A stretch of 64,000 nucleotides of DNA from Peribacillus frigoritolerans (GCF_030676415.1 NZ_JAUUTW010000004.1:186001-250000), one strand, 5' to 3'. Positions 18,550 through 28,744 are shown, numbered from the stretch's first letter. The notes: generated from the letters alone by a model not told the origin. A program made the numbers and translations.

Positions 18550-18638
18550 TCCTTACTCCCTCATTCCTAACACAATTCAAATATAAAATTCTGCTTGTTG
18601 TCTTTTCTTATTTGTTGCAGGTCAATTTCAGCGTTGGT

Positions 18639-20111
18639 TCAAACTAAACCCAAACGACTTTGAATCGCCTTTTTCGCTTCTTCACGGTCATCGAAGTGAA
18701 GCACTTCGTCACCGACCAATTGATAGGTTTCATGACCTTTACCAGCTATTAATATAACGTCGCCCTCTTCCGCCTTGGAAACAGCGTAAGCTATCGCCTG
18801 CCTGCGGTCTTCAATAACCGTATATTCTTTGCCTGCTACACCAGCTTCCATATCCCGCAGGATCTGGGCAGCATCTTCACTGCGTGGATTATCCGAAGTG
18901 AAGATCGGGTCAGTCGCCAAGCTGCATGCAATTTCGGCCATGATGGGACGCTTTGTCTTGTCTCGGTCCCCTCCGCAGCCCACTATCACAAAGATTTTCT
19001 TTCTAGCAAACTCACCTACAGTCTTTAGAACATTTTCTAAGCTGTCCGGAGTATGGGCATAGTCAACAATGACAGGGAAGTCCTGATTCGCTGTAATGAG
19101 CTCAAAACGGCCTGCAACACCTTTTATTTCCTCGATGGATCTAATTGTCTCATCTAGATCGTTACCGGCGCACAAAGCAGCAGAGATGGCAGAGAGTACA
19201 TTATAAACACTGAATTTACCAATTAGCTTCAGCTGAATGTAACGCTCTTCTTTACCTGCTGTCAAGGTGAACGACGTGCCATTTGCATCAATTTTTATAT
19301 CCTTGGCCCTTATATCTGCTTCTTTGTCTATGCCGTATGTTACGACTGTAGCAGCAGTCGCTTTAATGAAATCATCTGTTGCCTCATCATCAGCATTAAG
19401 CACAGCATATTTAGGGCGATTTTCTATGTAAGCATTACCGAGCTGTGAGAAAAATAAGGATTTTGCCTGCCTGTATCTGTCCATGGTTTTATGAAAATCC
19501 AAATGATCCTGTGTGAGATTCGTAAAGACGGCAATATCATAATCACAGCCATGGACGCGTCCAAGCTCAAGTGCATGCGATGAAACTTCCATAATGGCCG
19601 TGGTAACAGATGCTTCGGCCATTTCATGAAAAGCCTTCTGCAGCGTAACGCTATCTGGCGTCGTATTCTTAGTTTCATATACCGTATCGGCAATTTTTGT
19701 ATACATCGTGCCAATCAAGCCTGTTTTTTCTTGTCGATCCTCGAAAATCTTTTCCAATAAGTGACTGGTCGTCGTCTTTCCATTCGTCCCTGTAATTCCG
19801 ATCAAGCGCATCTTTTGAGTCGGATGGCCATAGAATGCATCGGCAAGCACCGCCATCGCCCTGCTCGAATCCCTGACTACGATCACGGGAACATCGAGGT
19901 CAAGCGGCCTTTCGGCAATGACTGCTGCAGCTCCATGTTCTACAGCAAGTTGGGCAAAATCATGACCATCGACTGTATAACCTTTTATACAAACAAATAA
20001 ACTTCCGTCTATGACTTTACGGTTATCATTTTCAATGGAGGTGATTTCAGGATTTTCTCCTTCATACGTAAATAAGGAGTGTAAATAAGATAGTAATTTG
20101 TGAAGCTTCAT
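18639..20111 (-). CDS. murE: UDP-MurNAc-tripeptide synthetase MurE (meso-DAP type)
   Basis: The Mur ligase that adds the third stem-peptide residue. The 490-aa product has the N-terminal UDP-binding domain, the P-loop [16 protein letters not shown] (about residues 105-120), [28 protein letters not shown], and [14 protein letters not shown]. The DNPR motif in MurE selects meso-diaminopimelate, so this wall is predicted to be DAP type rather than lysine type. AGAGGG lies about 9 bases before the ATG. It follows spoVD after a terminator-like hairpin. Confidence 0.98.
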   Translation of the reverse strand: MKLHKLLSYLHSLFTYEGENPEITSIENDNRKVIDGSLFVCIKGYTVDGHDFAQLAVEHGAAAVIAERPLDLDVPVIVVRDSSRAMAVLADAFYGHPTQKMRLIGITGTNGKTTTSHLLEKIFEDRQEKTGLIGTMYTKIADTVYETKNTTPDSVTLQKAFHEMAEASVTTAIMEVSSHALELGRVHGCDYDIAVFTNLTQDHLDFHKTMDRYRQAKSLFFSQLGNAYIENRPKYAVLNADDEATDDFIKATAATVVTYGIDKEADIRAKDIKIDANGTSFTLTAGKEERYIQLKLIGKFSVYNVLSAISAALCAGNDLDETIRSIEEIKGVAGRFELITANQDFPVIVDYAHTPDSLENVLKTVGEFARKKIFVIVGCGGDRDKTKRPIMAEIACSLATDPIFTSDNPRSEDAAQILRDMEAGVAGKEYTVIEDRRQAIAYAVSKAEEGDVILIAGKGHETYQLVGDEVLHFDDREEAKKAIQSRLGLV

Positions 20112-20216
20112 TTTTCCATCCCTCTCAACTTAATTTGAGGATTCATTATATGTGATTAGCCTTGGCTTGTCGAGAAACCAATTTCAATTATACGTGGTTA
20201 TCCCGACTCCGTAAAC

Positions 20217-20245
20217 AAAGCGGCTGATGATTCTTCAGCCGCTTT
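20217..20245 (-). terminator. Hairpin after spoVD
   Basis: AAAGCGGCTGA and TCAGCCGCTTT form a perfect 11-bp stem with a 7-base loop. The tail on the minus strand is TTTGTTTAC, so it is a moderate terminator between spoVD and murE. Confidence 0.7.
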
Positions 20246-20269
20246 AACTATTCATATATTATATTATAC

Positions 20270-22192
20270 TTATTCTGTATTTTCGCCAAGATAAATTCTT
20301 ATTGTAGAGCCTTGTTTTACTTTAACACCTGGATCCGGGGCTTGATTTATGACTTTATCCCCATTTCCGGCAATATCCAGCTTAAGGTCGATGAGCTGGG
20401 TTTGCAACTCTTTTTTGCTGAGACCCACAACGTCAGGTACCTCGACCATGACGGGATCCGTCCAGACCGTTTCCTTCTCAATCTGGTTTTTCCTTGGCTT
20501 GACGTCCATGGCCCTAAGTGAATCCTCCATGATATTCCCAACGATCGGTGCGGCAACGACACCGCCGAATTGTACCGTTCCTTTCGGATTATCCACGGCT
20601 ATATAAACGACGATTTGCGGATCATCCGCTGGAGCGACACCAATGAATGAGAGAATATAATTATTTTCAAGGTATCGGCCATTTTCAGCTTTTTGGGCTG
20701 TACCCGTTTTCCCGCCGACTCGGTACGACTCCACGAATGCTCCTTTACCGCTTCCTTGGGCGACAACGGATTCAAGCGCTTCACGGACTTTCTTCGAGGT
20801 TGCTTCTGAAATCACCTTTTTCTTCGCCTGTGGGGTCTTTCGCATCAGCACTTCCCCATTTTTTGGATTCACCAGTTCCTTCGCGATATAAGGTGTATAC
20901 AAAGTTCCGCCATTCACAGCCGCCGATACCGCTGTCACCTGCTGAATGGGGGTTACAGCTACACCTTGTCCAAACGCAGTCGTTGCCTGCTCAACCGGAC
21001 CCACTTGATCCATGTTGAACATGATTCCTTTTCCTTCTCCGGTTAAATCAATCCCCGTCTTTTGCCCAAACCCGAAATCATTTATATATTTAAACAGCTT
21101 GTCTTTACCAAGCCGGTTCCCTAATTCTACAAACCCAGGGTTACATGAGTTCTCGACGACTTCAAGAAAAGTTTGGTCCCCATGTCCTCCGCTTTTCCAG
21201 CAATGCAGTGTAGATCCTGACACTTCCACATGTCCGGAATCATAAAAATGTTCCTTTTGTAAGTCGACCTTCCCTTCCTCAAGCGCCGCAGCAAGCGTGA
21301 TGATCTTAAAAGTCGAACCTGGTTCATATATACTCCAAACTGGTAAATTACGATTATACACTTCTGAAGGTACATTTTGAAAATTGGCCGGGTCGAAGGT
21401 TGGCCTGCTGGACATTGCCAATATTTCCCCTGTATTCGGGTCCATTGCAATGGCAATTATTCCATCGGGATTATATGTCGCCTCCGCATTATCGAGCTCC
21501 CTCTCCACAATTGTCTGGATTTTGCTATCGATGGTTAGCTTCAAGTTATCACCATCAACAGGGGGCTTATAGTCATCGGCCATATTCTCGAGCCTTTTCC
21601 CTTTCGCATCCGAGTAAAATTTAACGAATCCTTTTTCCCCGCTTAGTTCCTTATCATAAGACAATTCAATACCCATCAACCCTTGATTGTCAGAGCCTGT
21701 AAAGCCAAGAACATGCGAAAGGTATTCACCAAATGGGTAATGGCGCTTTGAATCTTCAGCGATATAAACGCCCTTTATTCCTAATGCTTTAATTTCCTTC
21801 GCCTTTTCATGAGATATCTTTCTGCCTTCCGGAATTCTAACGCTCATCGCCTGTTTCGTTAACCATTGATAAGCCTTTTCCTTTTTCATATCCAATATTG
21901 AAGCAAGCTGTTCCGCCGTCTCCCCAGGATTCTCAATCTGTCTTGGGATGACATAGACTGTTGGTGCAGATATATTCGTTGCTAGCTCGACACCATTCCG
22001 ATCCAGAATTTCACCTCGTTTGGCTTCAAAGGGAATATTCCTGCTCCAGGAATCTTTAGCCAGCCCCGTCAACTTATCCCCTAGATAAAACTGTACAATT
22101 CCCAATCGGATATCAATGATAAAAAAAACAACGATACCGATCGCCAATGCGATTGCCAGCCGTTTTCGGACAGTAACATTCGAAACACGCAA
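20270..22192 (-). CDS. spoVD: SpoVD, sporulation class B penicillin-binding protein
   Basis: A high-molecular-weight transpeptidase required for cortex synthesis. The 640-aa product has a cytoplasmic stub VSNVTVRKRL, one transmembrane helix, a PBP dimerisation domain with RGEILDRNG, then the transpeptidase: STFK at about 293-296, SCN at about 349-351, KTGT at about 495. One C-terminal PASTA domain (EVPDVVGLSKKEL) follows. The frame opens at 22213, but TTG at 22192 has GGAGGTG at correct spacing and matches the known N-terminus. It lies between pbpB and murE as in B. subtilis. Confidence 0.96.
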   Translation of the reverse strand: MRVSNVTVRKRLAIALAIGIVVFFIIDIRLGIVQFYLGDKLTGLAKDSWSRNIPFEAKRGEILDRNGVELATNISAPTVYVIPRQIENPGETAEQLASILDMKKEKAYQWLTKQAMSVRIPEGRKISHEKAKEIKALGIKGVYIAEDSKRHYPFGEYLSHVLGFTGSDNQGLMGIELSYDKELSGEKGFVKFYSDAKGKRLENMADDYKPPVDGDNLKLTIDSKIQTIVERELDNAEATYNPDGIIAIAMDPNTGEILAMSSRPTFDPANFQNVPSEVYNRNLPVWSIYEPGSTFKIITLAAALEEGKVDLQKEHFYDSGHVEVSGSTLHCWKSGGHGDQTFLEVVENSCNPGFVELGNRLGKDKLFKYINDFGFGQKTGIDLTGEGKGIMFNMDQVGPVEQATTAFGQGVAVTPIQQVTAVSAAVNGGTLYTPYIAKELVNPKNGEVLMRKTPQAKKKVISEATSKKVREALESVVAQGSGKGAFVESYRVGGKTGTAQKAENGRYLENNYILSFIGVAPADDPQIVVYIAVDNPKGTVQFGGVVAAPIVGNIMEDSLRAMDVKPRKNQIEKETVWTDPVMVEVPDVVGLSKKELQTQLIDLKLDIAGNGDKVINQAPDPGVKVKQGSTIRIYLGENTE

Positions 22193-22269
22193 AAACAGGC
22201 ACCTCCATTTCATACATGCTTCAATATATGCTTGTCTACTCGAGGCTAGACTAGAAACTTTGAAGAAAT

Positions 22270-22299
22270 AAAGAGGGGATCCATTTGGATCCCCTCTTT
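22270..22299 (-). terminator. Hairpin terminator between pbpB and spoVD
   Basis: AAAGAGGGGATCC and GGATCCCCTCTTT form a perfect 13-bp stem with a 4-base loop, followed by ATTTC on the minus strand. It lies 4 bases after the pbpB stop and should give spoVD separate control. Confidence 0.85.
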
Positions 22300-22303
22300 A
22301 TCT

Positions 22304-24466
22304 TCACTCTGTTTTCTTTTTTGTCGGAATATCTTCACCAGCCCCTTCAGGCTGGGATAATTCAATATTGAAGGTTTCTCCCTCCTTCACCTTTTTCCCG
22401 GCCTCGAGACTTTGTTTACTCACATATCCAGTACCTTCAGTTTTCAGATCCAATTTTGCAACCTTAGCCAATTTCATAACATCTCGCAGGGACCATCCCT
22501 TCATGTCAGGAACTTTCATTTCGCCTTCCGTCCTCAGGATTATCTTTTCACCCTGTAAGAGTATACTCCCCGCTTTTGGGGATTGATCGAGCACTTTACG
22601 CCCACTTCCGATCGTCCTTACATCATAGCCAAGTTCCTTCAGTTCTTTGACAGCTGAACTCTCGGTTTGATTCGTATAGTCAACGATTTTATTTGCTTTT
22701 TGTTTTTTAACCTCAGAAGGTTTTATGTTTAGATATTGCAGGCTATTTTGCATGACAGGATTAAATATCTCTGACAATGGATCAGCCCCAACATAAGATA
22801 CACCTAACTTCGGCTGCTTGACCGCCACATACATGACCAATTGCGGATCATCTTTTGGAGCCATTCCTAAAAAGGAGAATACATAGTTATTTTTCCCTTC
22901 TAAATATCTACCCGTCGGACCCGCAATTTGTGCAGTACCGGTTTTCCCCGCTACTTCATACCCATCAATGGCATATTTTTTCCCCGTTCCTTTTTTCGCG
23001 GAAATTACCGTTTCCAAATAATCACGCACTTGTTTTGCAGTTTCTGCCGAAATCGGTTGCCCTGTCACTTTCGGCTTTGTCGTTTTCAAGTTTTTTCCGG
23101 AATCCTGATCGGAAATGCTTTTTATCACGTACGGCCGCATCATTTTTCCGTCATTGGCTATTGCGGATGCAGCTTGGATTTGTTGAATTGGTGTAACGGT
23201 CGAACCCTGTCCAAAGGAAGTAGTCACTTGTTCAAGCTTATACTTGTATTGAATTTTACCGGTTATCTCGTTCGGCAGATCAATTCCCGTTTTTTTATCA
23301 AATCCGAACTTAGTCAAATACTCACGGAAGGTATCCGCTCCTATCTTATCCATTGCAAGAGTAGCAAAAGCGACGTTGGAGGAACGTTGAACCCCTTCAA
23401 GAAAGGTCATGCTCTTCCCTCTTTCAATTCCGCTATGATCTCCGATTTTCCCCGATCCGGCCTTGTAGGTTCCAGCCACAAAGCTTTCATTCGGATTAAA
23501 GACCCCTTCCTCAACAGCCGCCGCAAGGGTGAATGTTTTCATGGTTGATCCAGGTTCGAAGGTTTCTTCAATAGCCAGGTTACGCCATGTATCCGTAAGC
23601 CCGACTTTTGTTGTCGGATGGAAGGTAGGCCTTTGCCCCATCGCCACAATCTCCCCCGTTTTGGGATTGGAGACAATCGCTATGATTTGTTCGGGATCGT
23701 ATTTTTCCTGTACTTTGCTCATCGAATCTTCCAAGAATGTTTGTATTTTCTTATCGATGGTAAGCATGACATCATTGCCATTATCCGGTGCTACCACCTT
23801 TTCCTCCGTATCAGGTAAAAGAAAGCCCCATCTATCACTGTCATATGTCAGCTCCCCGTTCGTTTCCTGCAATTCTTTATTGAGGTACTTTTCAATGCCG
23901 AACTTACCAGCCATCTCTTCCGTTTCTTCATCTTTTTCCACATAGCCAATCAGATGGGATGCGAAGATTCCATTTGGATAAAAACGTTTATTCGTACTTC
24001 CGAATGTAATTCCCGGCAGTTCCATTTTTTCTATTTTCTGCTTGACGACCTGAGTCAAATCCTTGCCGGCACTGCCAAACTCCACCTGGTACGCCTCTTT
24101 TTTCGTAAGTCTTTCATAGATGTCCTGTTCATCCATATCAATATATTTAGCAAGCTTACTCGCGGTCATCTCCGGATCTTTGACATGCTCCGTCTCCTTT
24201 TCACTGAGTACAGCCCTTAATATATAAGAGGGAGTATCCTCGGCGATGACTTCACCTTTTGTATCGAGTATGCTTCCCCTTTTTGCTTCTATGACCTGTT
24301 TTTTTTCATATTTCTTGTCGATTTTTGAAGCCAGTACCTCCCCGCCTGCTGTACCTGTCACCTGAATATACAAAAAGCGGCAGACTAATACAAAAAAGAG
24401 CAGGCCGAATAAGAAGAATAATCCGGCTGCTCCATGCTTCATATTTTTTTGTTTCTGCATTATCAC
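22304..24466 (-). CDS. pbpB: PbpB/PBP2B, septal class B penicillin-binding protein
   Basis: The essential septal transpeptidase that partners FtsL and DivIB. The 720-aa product has one transmembrane helix (about residues 12-34), a dimerisation domain with AKRGSILDTKGEVIAED, and the transpeptidase motifs STMK (307-310), SSN (362-364) and KTGT (508-511). Two PASTA domains follow after about residue 600 (MKVPDMKGWSLRDVM in the second). The GTG start at 24466 overlaps the ftsL stop (GTGA), with GAAGGG upstream; ATG at 24460 is an alternative. Confidence 0.96.
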   Translation of the reverse strand: MIMQKQKNMKHGAAGLFFLFGLLFFVLVCRFLYIQVTGTAGGEVLASKIDKKYEKKQVIEAKRGSILDTKGEVIAEDTPSYILRAVLSEKETEHVKDPEMTASKLAKYIDMDEQDIYERLTKKEAYQVEFGSAGKDLTQVVKQKIEKMELPGITFGSTNKRFYPNGIFASHLIGYVEKDEETEEMAGKFGIEKYLNKELQETNGELTYDSDRWGFLLPDTEEKVVAPDNGNDVMLTIDKKIQTFLEDSMSKVQEKYDPEQIIAIVSNPKTGEIVAMGQRPTFHPTTKVGLTDTWRNLAIEETFEPGSTMKTFTLAAAVEEGVFNPNESFVAGTYKAGSGKIGDHSGIERGKSMTFLEGVQRSSNVAFATLAMDKIGADTFREYLTKFGFDKKTGIDLPNEITGKIQYKYKLEQVTTSFGQGSTVTPIQQIQAASAIANDGKMMRPYVIKSISDQDSGKNLKTTKPKVTGQPISAETAKQVRDYLETVISAKKGTGKKYAIDGYEVAGKTGTAQIAGPTGRYLEGKNNYVFSFLGMAPKDDPQLVMYVAVKQPKLGVSYVGADPLSEIFNPVMQNSLQYLNIKPSEVKKQKANKIVDYTNQTESSAVKELKELGYDVRTIGSGRKVLDQSPKAGSILLQGEKIILRTEGEMKVPDMKGWSLRDVMKLAKVAKLDLKTEGTGYVSKQSLEAGKKVKEGETFNIELSQPEGAGEDIPTKKKTE

Positions 24467-24819
24467 TGCACACCCTTCACATTATTCTCATTTAACTTGA
24501 ACCCTAGCGCTGCAGCTTTTTTCCAAATTCTTTCGTATGTACTAAGTTCAGCAACCTGCACTTCTAAATCATCATTCACTTTACCCTGTTTTTCAATTGA
24601 ACTTTCCACTAGCTGGATCTCTTTATTCGTTTCATAGATGGCCGCTTGATTAGAGACTATTTTCACTCCCATAAAGGTAACCATGATAGCAAGGGCACAT
24701 AGTAAGAAAACTTCACCAATGGATATCTTCGCTTTACGGATGACCACTGTTTGATGTGTCTGTTGCTGCTGTTGGTCTTCATATTGCTGTTCTTGTATTT
24801 TTTTGGCTATGGAACTCAT
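24463..24819 (-). CDS. ftsL: Cell division protein FtsL
   Basis: A small bitopic divisome protein. The 118-aa product has a cytoplasmic N-terminus rich in Q, one transmembrane helix (about residues 34-56) and an extracellular coiled coil (about residues 60-100), then KKAAALGFKLNENNVKGVQ, the typical FtsL end. It is encoded between rsmH and pbpB and overlaps pbpB by 4 bases. AAGGGGG lies about 7 bases before the ATG. Sequence identity in this family is low, so position and topology carry the call. Confidence 0.93.
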   Translation of the reverse strand: MSSIAKKIQEQQYEDQQQQQTHQTVVIRKAKISIGEVFLLCALAIMVTFMGVKIVSNQAAIYETNKEIQLVESSIEKQGKVNDDLEVQVAELSTYERIWKKAAALGFKLNENNVKGVQ

Positions 24820-24853
24820 TCATGTTCCCCCTTACTGATTTTATTTTCTGGAA

Positions 24854-25786
24854 TTATTGCTTTTCGGCGATTCTTAGCTTAGCCGACCGGGAACGATTAT
24901 TCCCTTCCAATTCTTCTTCTGAAGGTAAAATCGGTTTTCTCGTAATTATTTTCATAGGTGGCTTGAATTCATCCGGGATAATTGGAAGTCCAGGCGGAAG
25001 GTCCGGAAGGGCACTTGCTTTTTTAAATACCGTTTTACAAATTCTATCTTCAAGCGAATGGAATGTAATGACAGATATTCTTCCTTCTTTATCCAAAAGC
25101 GATATGGCTTGCTCCAAGGAATCTTCAAAGACACCAAGTTCATCATTCACAGCGATTCTTATTGCTTGGAACACTCGTTTCGCAGGGTGTCCGCCTTTCC
25201 GTCTTGCCGGGGCCGGTATCCCATCCTTAATTAACTCCACAAGTTCGAACGTCGTTTCAATCGGTTTTATTTCACGTGCCGCTTCAATTTTCCTGGCAAT
25301 TTGTTTCGAAAACTTCTCTTCTCCATATTGGAAGAAAATTCTCAGCAAATCATGGAATGACCACGTATTCACCACATCATAGGCAGAAATTGAAGCACTT
25401 TGGTCCATCCTCATATCCAAAGGTGCATCATGGTTATAGCTGAAACCACGCTCTGGTGTATCCAATTGTGGGGATGACACGCCTAAATCATAAAGAATCC
25501 CGTCCACTTTCTCGATTCCCCGGGCATTCAACTCTTCTTTTAAGTATTTAAAATTATTAGGAATTAGAACAATACGTTCGCCATAGCTTTCCAATTTTTC
25601 CTTAGCATTCCGAATCGCCGTTTCGTCCTGATCAAAAGCATAAAGCCTACCCTTGTCAGAGAGCTGTGAAAGTAAGTATTCGCTGTGACCGGCTCCTCCT
25701 AAAGTACAATCCACGTAAATTCCATCAGGTTTGATGTTCAATCCATCAACCGTCTCTTTTAATAACACTGTTGTATGTTGAAACAT
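24854..25786 (-). CDS. rsmH: 16S rRNA m4C1402 methyltransferase RsmH (MraW)
   Basis: A SAM-dependent enzyme that N4-methylates C1402 of 16S rRNA. The 310-aa product has [16 protein letters not shown] (SAM motif I), [21 protein letters not shown] cut by family-specific helices, [15 protein letters not shown] and [16 protein letters not shown] at 25795 directly follows GGAAGG with no spacing; ATG at 25786, 9 bases away, is preferred and begins MFQHTTVLL as in homologues. It lies between mraZ and ftsL. Confidence 0.97.
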   Translation of the reverse strand: MFQHTTVLLKETVDGLNIKPDGIYVDCTLGGAGHSEYLLSQLSDKGRLYAFDQDETAIRNAKEKLESYGERIVLIPNNFKYLKEELNARGIEKVDGILYDLGVSSPQLDTPERGFSYNHDAPLDMRMDQSASISAYDVVNTWSFHDLLRIFFQYGEEKFSKQIARKIEAAREIKPIETTFELVELIKDGIPAPARRKGGHPAKRVFQAIRIAVNDELGVFEDSLEQAISLLDKEGRISVITFHSLEDRICKTVFKKASALPDLPPGLPIIPDEFKPPMKIITRKPILPSEEELEGNNRSRSAKLRIAEKQ

Positions 25787-25838
25787 GCTAGACATCCTTC
25801 CAATCGGTTATTGAGTGACTCTATTTCTGAGGGCAGCC

Positions 25839-26270
25839 TTAAATATCAAAGCCAATCATATTTTCTGCTATCTCAGCGAAAGAATCCTCCGAAGCTGAAA
25901 AATAGTTTTCCCAAAGGGATTTGCTCCAAATCTCAATACGATTGGTAACACCAAGAATTACACATTCTTTTTCCAATTGGCCATATGAAGTAAGCGGCGT
26001 GGGGATATTAATTCGCCCTTGTTTATCAATTTCGCACTCTGTAGCTGCAGAAAAGAAAAAACGGGTAAAGGCTCGGGCATCTTTTTTTGTTAAAGGCAGG
26101 GCTTTTAGCTTTTCTTCTAGCAGCTTCCACTCTTCCATAGGGTAACCAAATAAACATTGATCGAGTCCGCGGGTAAGGACAAATTGCTCCCCAAGATTTT
26201 CCCTGAATTTCACTGGGACTATCAAACGGCCCTTTATATCGATGTTATGATGGTACTCTCCCATGAACAT
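25839..26270 (-). CDS. mraZ: MraZ, transcriptional regulator of the dcw cluster
   Basis: A double-AbrB-fold DNA-binding protein that controls its own operon. The 143-aa product contains [21 protein letters not shown] and [12 protein letters not shown], the two duplicated DXXGR repeats, and ends [12 protein letters not shown] lies in frame at 26285, but ATG at 26270 gives the conserved MFMGEY start. It is the first gene of the cluster, directly preceded by GTGG repeats with 10-bp period, the expected MraZ operator type. Confidence 0.97.
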   Translation of the reverse strand: MFMGEYHHNIDIKGRLIVPVKFRENLGEQFVLTRGLDQCLFGYPMEEWKLLEEKLKALPLTKKDARAFTRFFFSAATECEIDKQGRINIPTPLTSYGQLEKECVILGVTNRIEIWSKSLWENYFSASEDSFAEIAENMIGFDI

Positions 26271-26272
26271 AC

Positions 26273-26326
26273 CCACTACCCCCACATTCTAATCTCAATG
26301 TACCACATTCCCCCACCTTTCTCCAC
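26273..26326 (-). promoter_or_regulatory. MraZ-type operator repeats upstream of mraZ
   Basis: On the minus strand GTGG occurs at complements of 26323-26326, 26313-26316 and 26303-26306, an exact 10-bp period, with the units GTGGAGAAAG, GTGGGGGAAT and GTGGTACATT. Two further GTGG copies lie at 26282-26285 and 26273-26276, next to the start codon. E. coli MraZ binds TGGGN repeats spaced one helical turn apart, and Mollicute MraZ binds AAAGTG-type repeats. Binding here is inferred. Confidence 0.7.
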
Positions 26327-26613
26327 TTGTTTTTACTTTCTCCTTCCAAGTAAAAATTCCCTTCTTTTCTACTTAAGTTTATTTAGCCAAATTATTCAAA
26401 GAAACGTGCATTTCCCTCGAATGGACTCATACTAAGACGCAGTCCCACTATTACTGTCGATGCACTACCTGACAAATGCCCAGGAAACAGAAAAAAAGAC
26501 AGGCTTTAGCACCTGTCTTTTTTTTCACTTTTTAATCCCTCAGTCAGGATTGGTTTGTGGCAACCCTATTCAAATTGATTTGTCCGCCACTTTTCCCCAA
26601 AACGGGTGGTTTT
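26327..26613. other. Intergenic region upstream of the dcw cluster
   Basis: Together with the operator region this is a 343-bp gap between mraZ and bshC. Besides the operator and the hairpin at 26491-26525 I see no gene. The core promoter of mraZ should lie here or within the operator; I could not choose a convincing -35/-10 pair (TACATT at the third repeat is one possibility). Confidence 0.5.
26491..26525. terminator. Hairpin terminator downstream of bshC
   Basis: AAAAAAGACAGG and CCTGTCTTTTTT form a stem around GCTTTAGCA-like loop sequence, with A and T runs on either side, so it can act in both directions. On the minus strand it would end the bshC transcript before the mraZ promoter region. 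Confidence 0.85.
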
Positions 26614-28242
26614 CTAAATGAAAATCAATTTATGCTGATTATTGAACCGGTATTCCAGTTTCATCATATCCCGTACGAACTCTGGCCCGTATTGATTCAA
26701 GTAATAAAGCACATTCCAAATCCTCTCCTGGGGTGATCCAAGAGGGTACAGTGAATTTGCTATCCGTTCATATTTTTTCAATATGAACGAATGTCGTTCC
26801 TTTGTACGGTCACCGATTTTACCGTACATGAAATCCAATTGCTTTTGAATGAATTCAATGTTTTTGTTCAACATCGGCTCAAGTCCTCTATCTAAAGAGA
26901 CAGCATGGACAAATAGCTTTTCATGGTTCTCTTCAAGCTGTGATTTCAGCGTCCCGAACAGGGTGTCAATCGTCTCATCTTTCACGGAATCAAGGTATGT
27001 TTTCACAGCATTAGCGGTTCCTTCAGTCAGAACAGTTTCCAAACTGAGTTTCATTTCTTCTAGATCGCTATGGATACTGCGCTCTACCAGCGTGATGTTT
27101 AACCTAGGTATGATTAGCGGCATCTTCATGGAAAACAACTCAAATACCTTTTTTAATTCTGCCCAATAGGCTATTTCCCCTGGCCCAGAAACGAAAGCCA
27201 ATACAGGGAAAAGCATTTCCTGCATGAGCGGGCGGGTAATGACATTGTTGCTTAATCGTTCTGGATGATTTTTGGCTATCTGCAAAAGTTCCTCCCCGGT
27301 AAATGATACCTCACCGTTTTTTCCGCTGAAACCGCCTTCTACACGTTCAAGTAAACATCGATCTTTTTTTTCTGGATCATAATAAAATAAATTAGCTGCC
27401 CGTTTATCCATTTCAATCATTTTTGCATACCCTTTCGCATGCATGAATGATTGCTGTTCCTCGACCACTTCAGCAATCCGGCCACTTTCATTGACCATCG
27501 ATTCAAAGTATGGCTTCTCAATTCGCCTTAATTCCGGATCTCCGGCATCGACTAGCAATAGGCCATATTCTTTGAACCATTCATGAATCAGCCTGGCGAA
27601 GAAATCGACGAAGTTATTCGATTGCTTAATGGTTTCCTTCATATCAATCAGGAGTTTATTCGTAAAGGCCGTTTCTCCATATGTTTCAATGATTTCCTCA
27701 AGCCACTTCTCTGCCTTTTCCGTTTCCAGCTCCACATCAGAAACCATTGTTTTATACGGTTGATAGGAAGGATAGGACTTTTTATCGGGTTTACCGTTTT
27801 TCATAACATAAACATGATTGACTTCAGCCAAATCATGATCTTCTCCAGCTATCCAAAAAACTGGAATGACTGGCTGCCCCAGTTTTTTTTCCTGTTCTTC
27901 CGCAAGCTTAATGATCGAAATCACTTTATGAATGGTATACAGCGGCCCTGATAATAACCCAGCCTGCTGTCCTCCAATCACAACCACGGAATCATCCCTG
28001 CGCAACCTTTCAATATTCCCCTTAACTGCCTCACTGAATGAAAGACGAGACATGTATTGTTGTATGTAATCCGACAATTCATCACGTGAAAAAGAGCGGT
28101 TCATCAATTCATTATATCTATTGAGATAACTGTCAGGCTTAGACAAGTCATAATGAAAATAATCCTCCGTTTCAAGACGGTTTTGTAAATAGTCCGATGC
28201 AAAACGGTTTAAAGATGGTAACGCGAGATCTTTCATCTCCAT
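26614..28242 (-). CDS. bshC: Putative cysteine ligase BshC, bacillithiol synthesis
   Basis: BshC adds cysteine to GlcN-malate in the last step of bacillithiol synthesis, so the organism probably uses bacillithiol as its low-molecular-weight thiol. The 542-aa product has VVIGGQQAGLLSGPLYTIHK, VIPVFWIAGEDHDLAEVNH and FVSGPGEIAYWAELK, all characteristic of the family, followed by a long coiled coil. Length and position next to mraZ match B. subtilis YllA. The ATG at 28242 follows AAGGGAG; an in-frame ATG two codons later is possible. Confidence 0.96.
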   Translation of the reverse strand: MEMKDLALPSLNRFASDYLQNRLETEDYFHYDLSKPDSYLNRYNELMNRSFSRDELSDYIQQYMSRLSFSEAVKGNIERLRRDDSVVVIGGQQAGLLSGPLYTIHKVISIIKLAEEQEKKLGQPVIPVFWIAGEDHDLAEVNHVYVMKNGKPDKKSYPSYQPYKTMVSDVELETEKAEKWLEEIIETYGETAFTNKLLIDMKETIKQSNNFVDFFARLIHEWFKEYGLLLVDAGDPELRRIEKPYFESMVNESGRIAEVVEEQQSFMHAKGYAKMIEMDKRAANLFYYDPEKKDRCLLERVEGGFSGKNGEVSFTGEELLQIAKNHPERLSNNVITRPLMQEMLFPVLAFVSGPGEIAYWAELKKVFELFSMKMPLIIPRLNITLVERSIHSDLEEMKLSLETVLTEGTANAVKTYLDSVKDETIDTLFGTLKSQLEENHEKLFVHAVSLDRGLEPMLNKNIEFIQKQLDFMYGKIGDRTKERHSFILKKYERIANSLYPLGSPQERIWNVLYYLNQYGPEFVRDMMKLEYRFNNQHKLIFI

Positions 28243-28351
28243 TTCTGTTCTCCCTTTCTCTGCAACTACAATTCTTTTTAGAGTATAACATCCCGGTTTA
28301 AGAAAACAAAAGAAGTTGCCCAGCAGCAGAAAATTGATGCGATGTTCTATG

Positions 28352-28744
28352 TTATGTAGTCAATATCTTCGTAATACTTGTAATTATACCAATGGAAAAT
28401 AATAGAAGGTAAGCTACAAAAAAGAAGGCGAAGTTCACTCTCCAAAAACCCTTTAATACCTTATGGAAAATGATTTCTTCTTTTACCTTGTAATGGACAA
28501 GGACCACGACGAATGCGTTGATGATCATGATGAGCATGATCACCCAAAGAATTTGCTTATCCCAAATTGTAATGATCAAATAATGGACGGATATTACGAA
28601 CAGCAGCGTACTCATGTCCATTGCAAATTGAACGGAGCGCCTATGGTTTCCAGTGAATTGTTTGGCACTTATAAAAAAAAGTATATACCCTACGAAAGGC
28701 AAGGTAATGAATATCGCGGCAAGGCTTGAAACTACGTACGGCAC
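28352..28744 (-). CDS. DUF3397-type membrane protein
   Basis: A 130-aa integral membrane protein with four hydrophobic helices (about residues 5-25, 40-60, 66-86 and 105-128). It fits the DUF3397 proteins often found next to bshC and panE in Bacillaceae; the family assignment is from memory of layout and composition. It starts with GTG at 28744, 4 bases after the panE stop, with GGGGGGATGAGAAT as ribosome binding site, so it is co-transcribed with panE. The function is unknown. Confidence 0.75.
   Translation of the reverse strand: MPYVVSSLAAIFITLPFVGYILFFISAKQFTGNHRRSVQFAMDMSTLLFVISVHYLIITIWDKQILWVIMLIMIINAFVVVLVHYKVKEEIIFHKVLKGFWRVNFAFFFVAYLLLFSIGIITSITKILTT

Noticed and set aside
22928-23548. 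206-codon plus-strand frame opposite pbpB
   Set aside because: It is antisense to a clear, intact penicillin-binding protein and has no family signature or start signals.
20270-24466. spoVD and pbpB as a recent tandem duplication
   Set aside because: Both are distinct, family-specific proteins found in the same order in B. subtilis.
24756-25382. 208-codon plus-strand frame opposite ftsL and rsmH
   Set aside because: It is antisense to two well-supported genes and spans their junction; composition is shadow-like.
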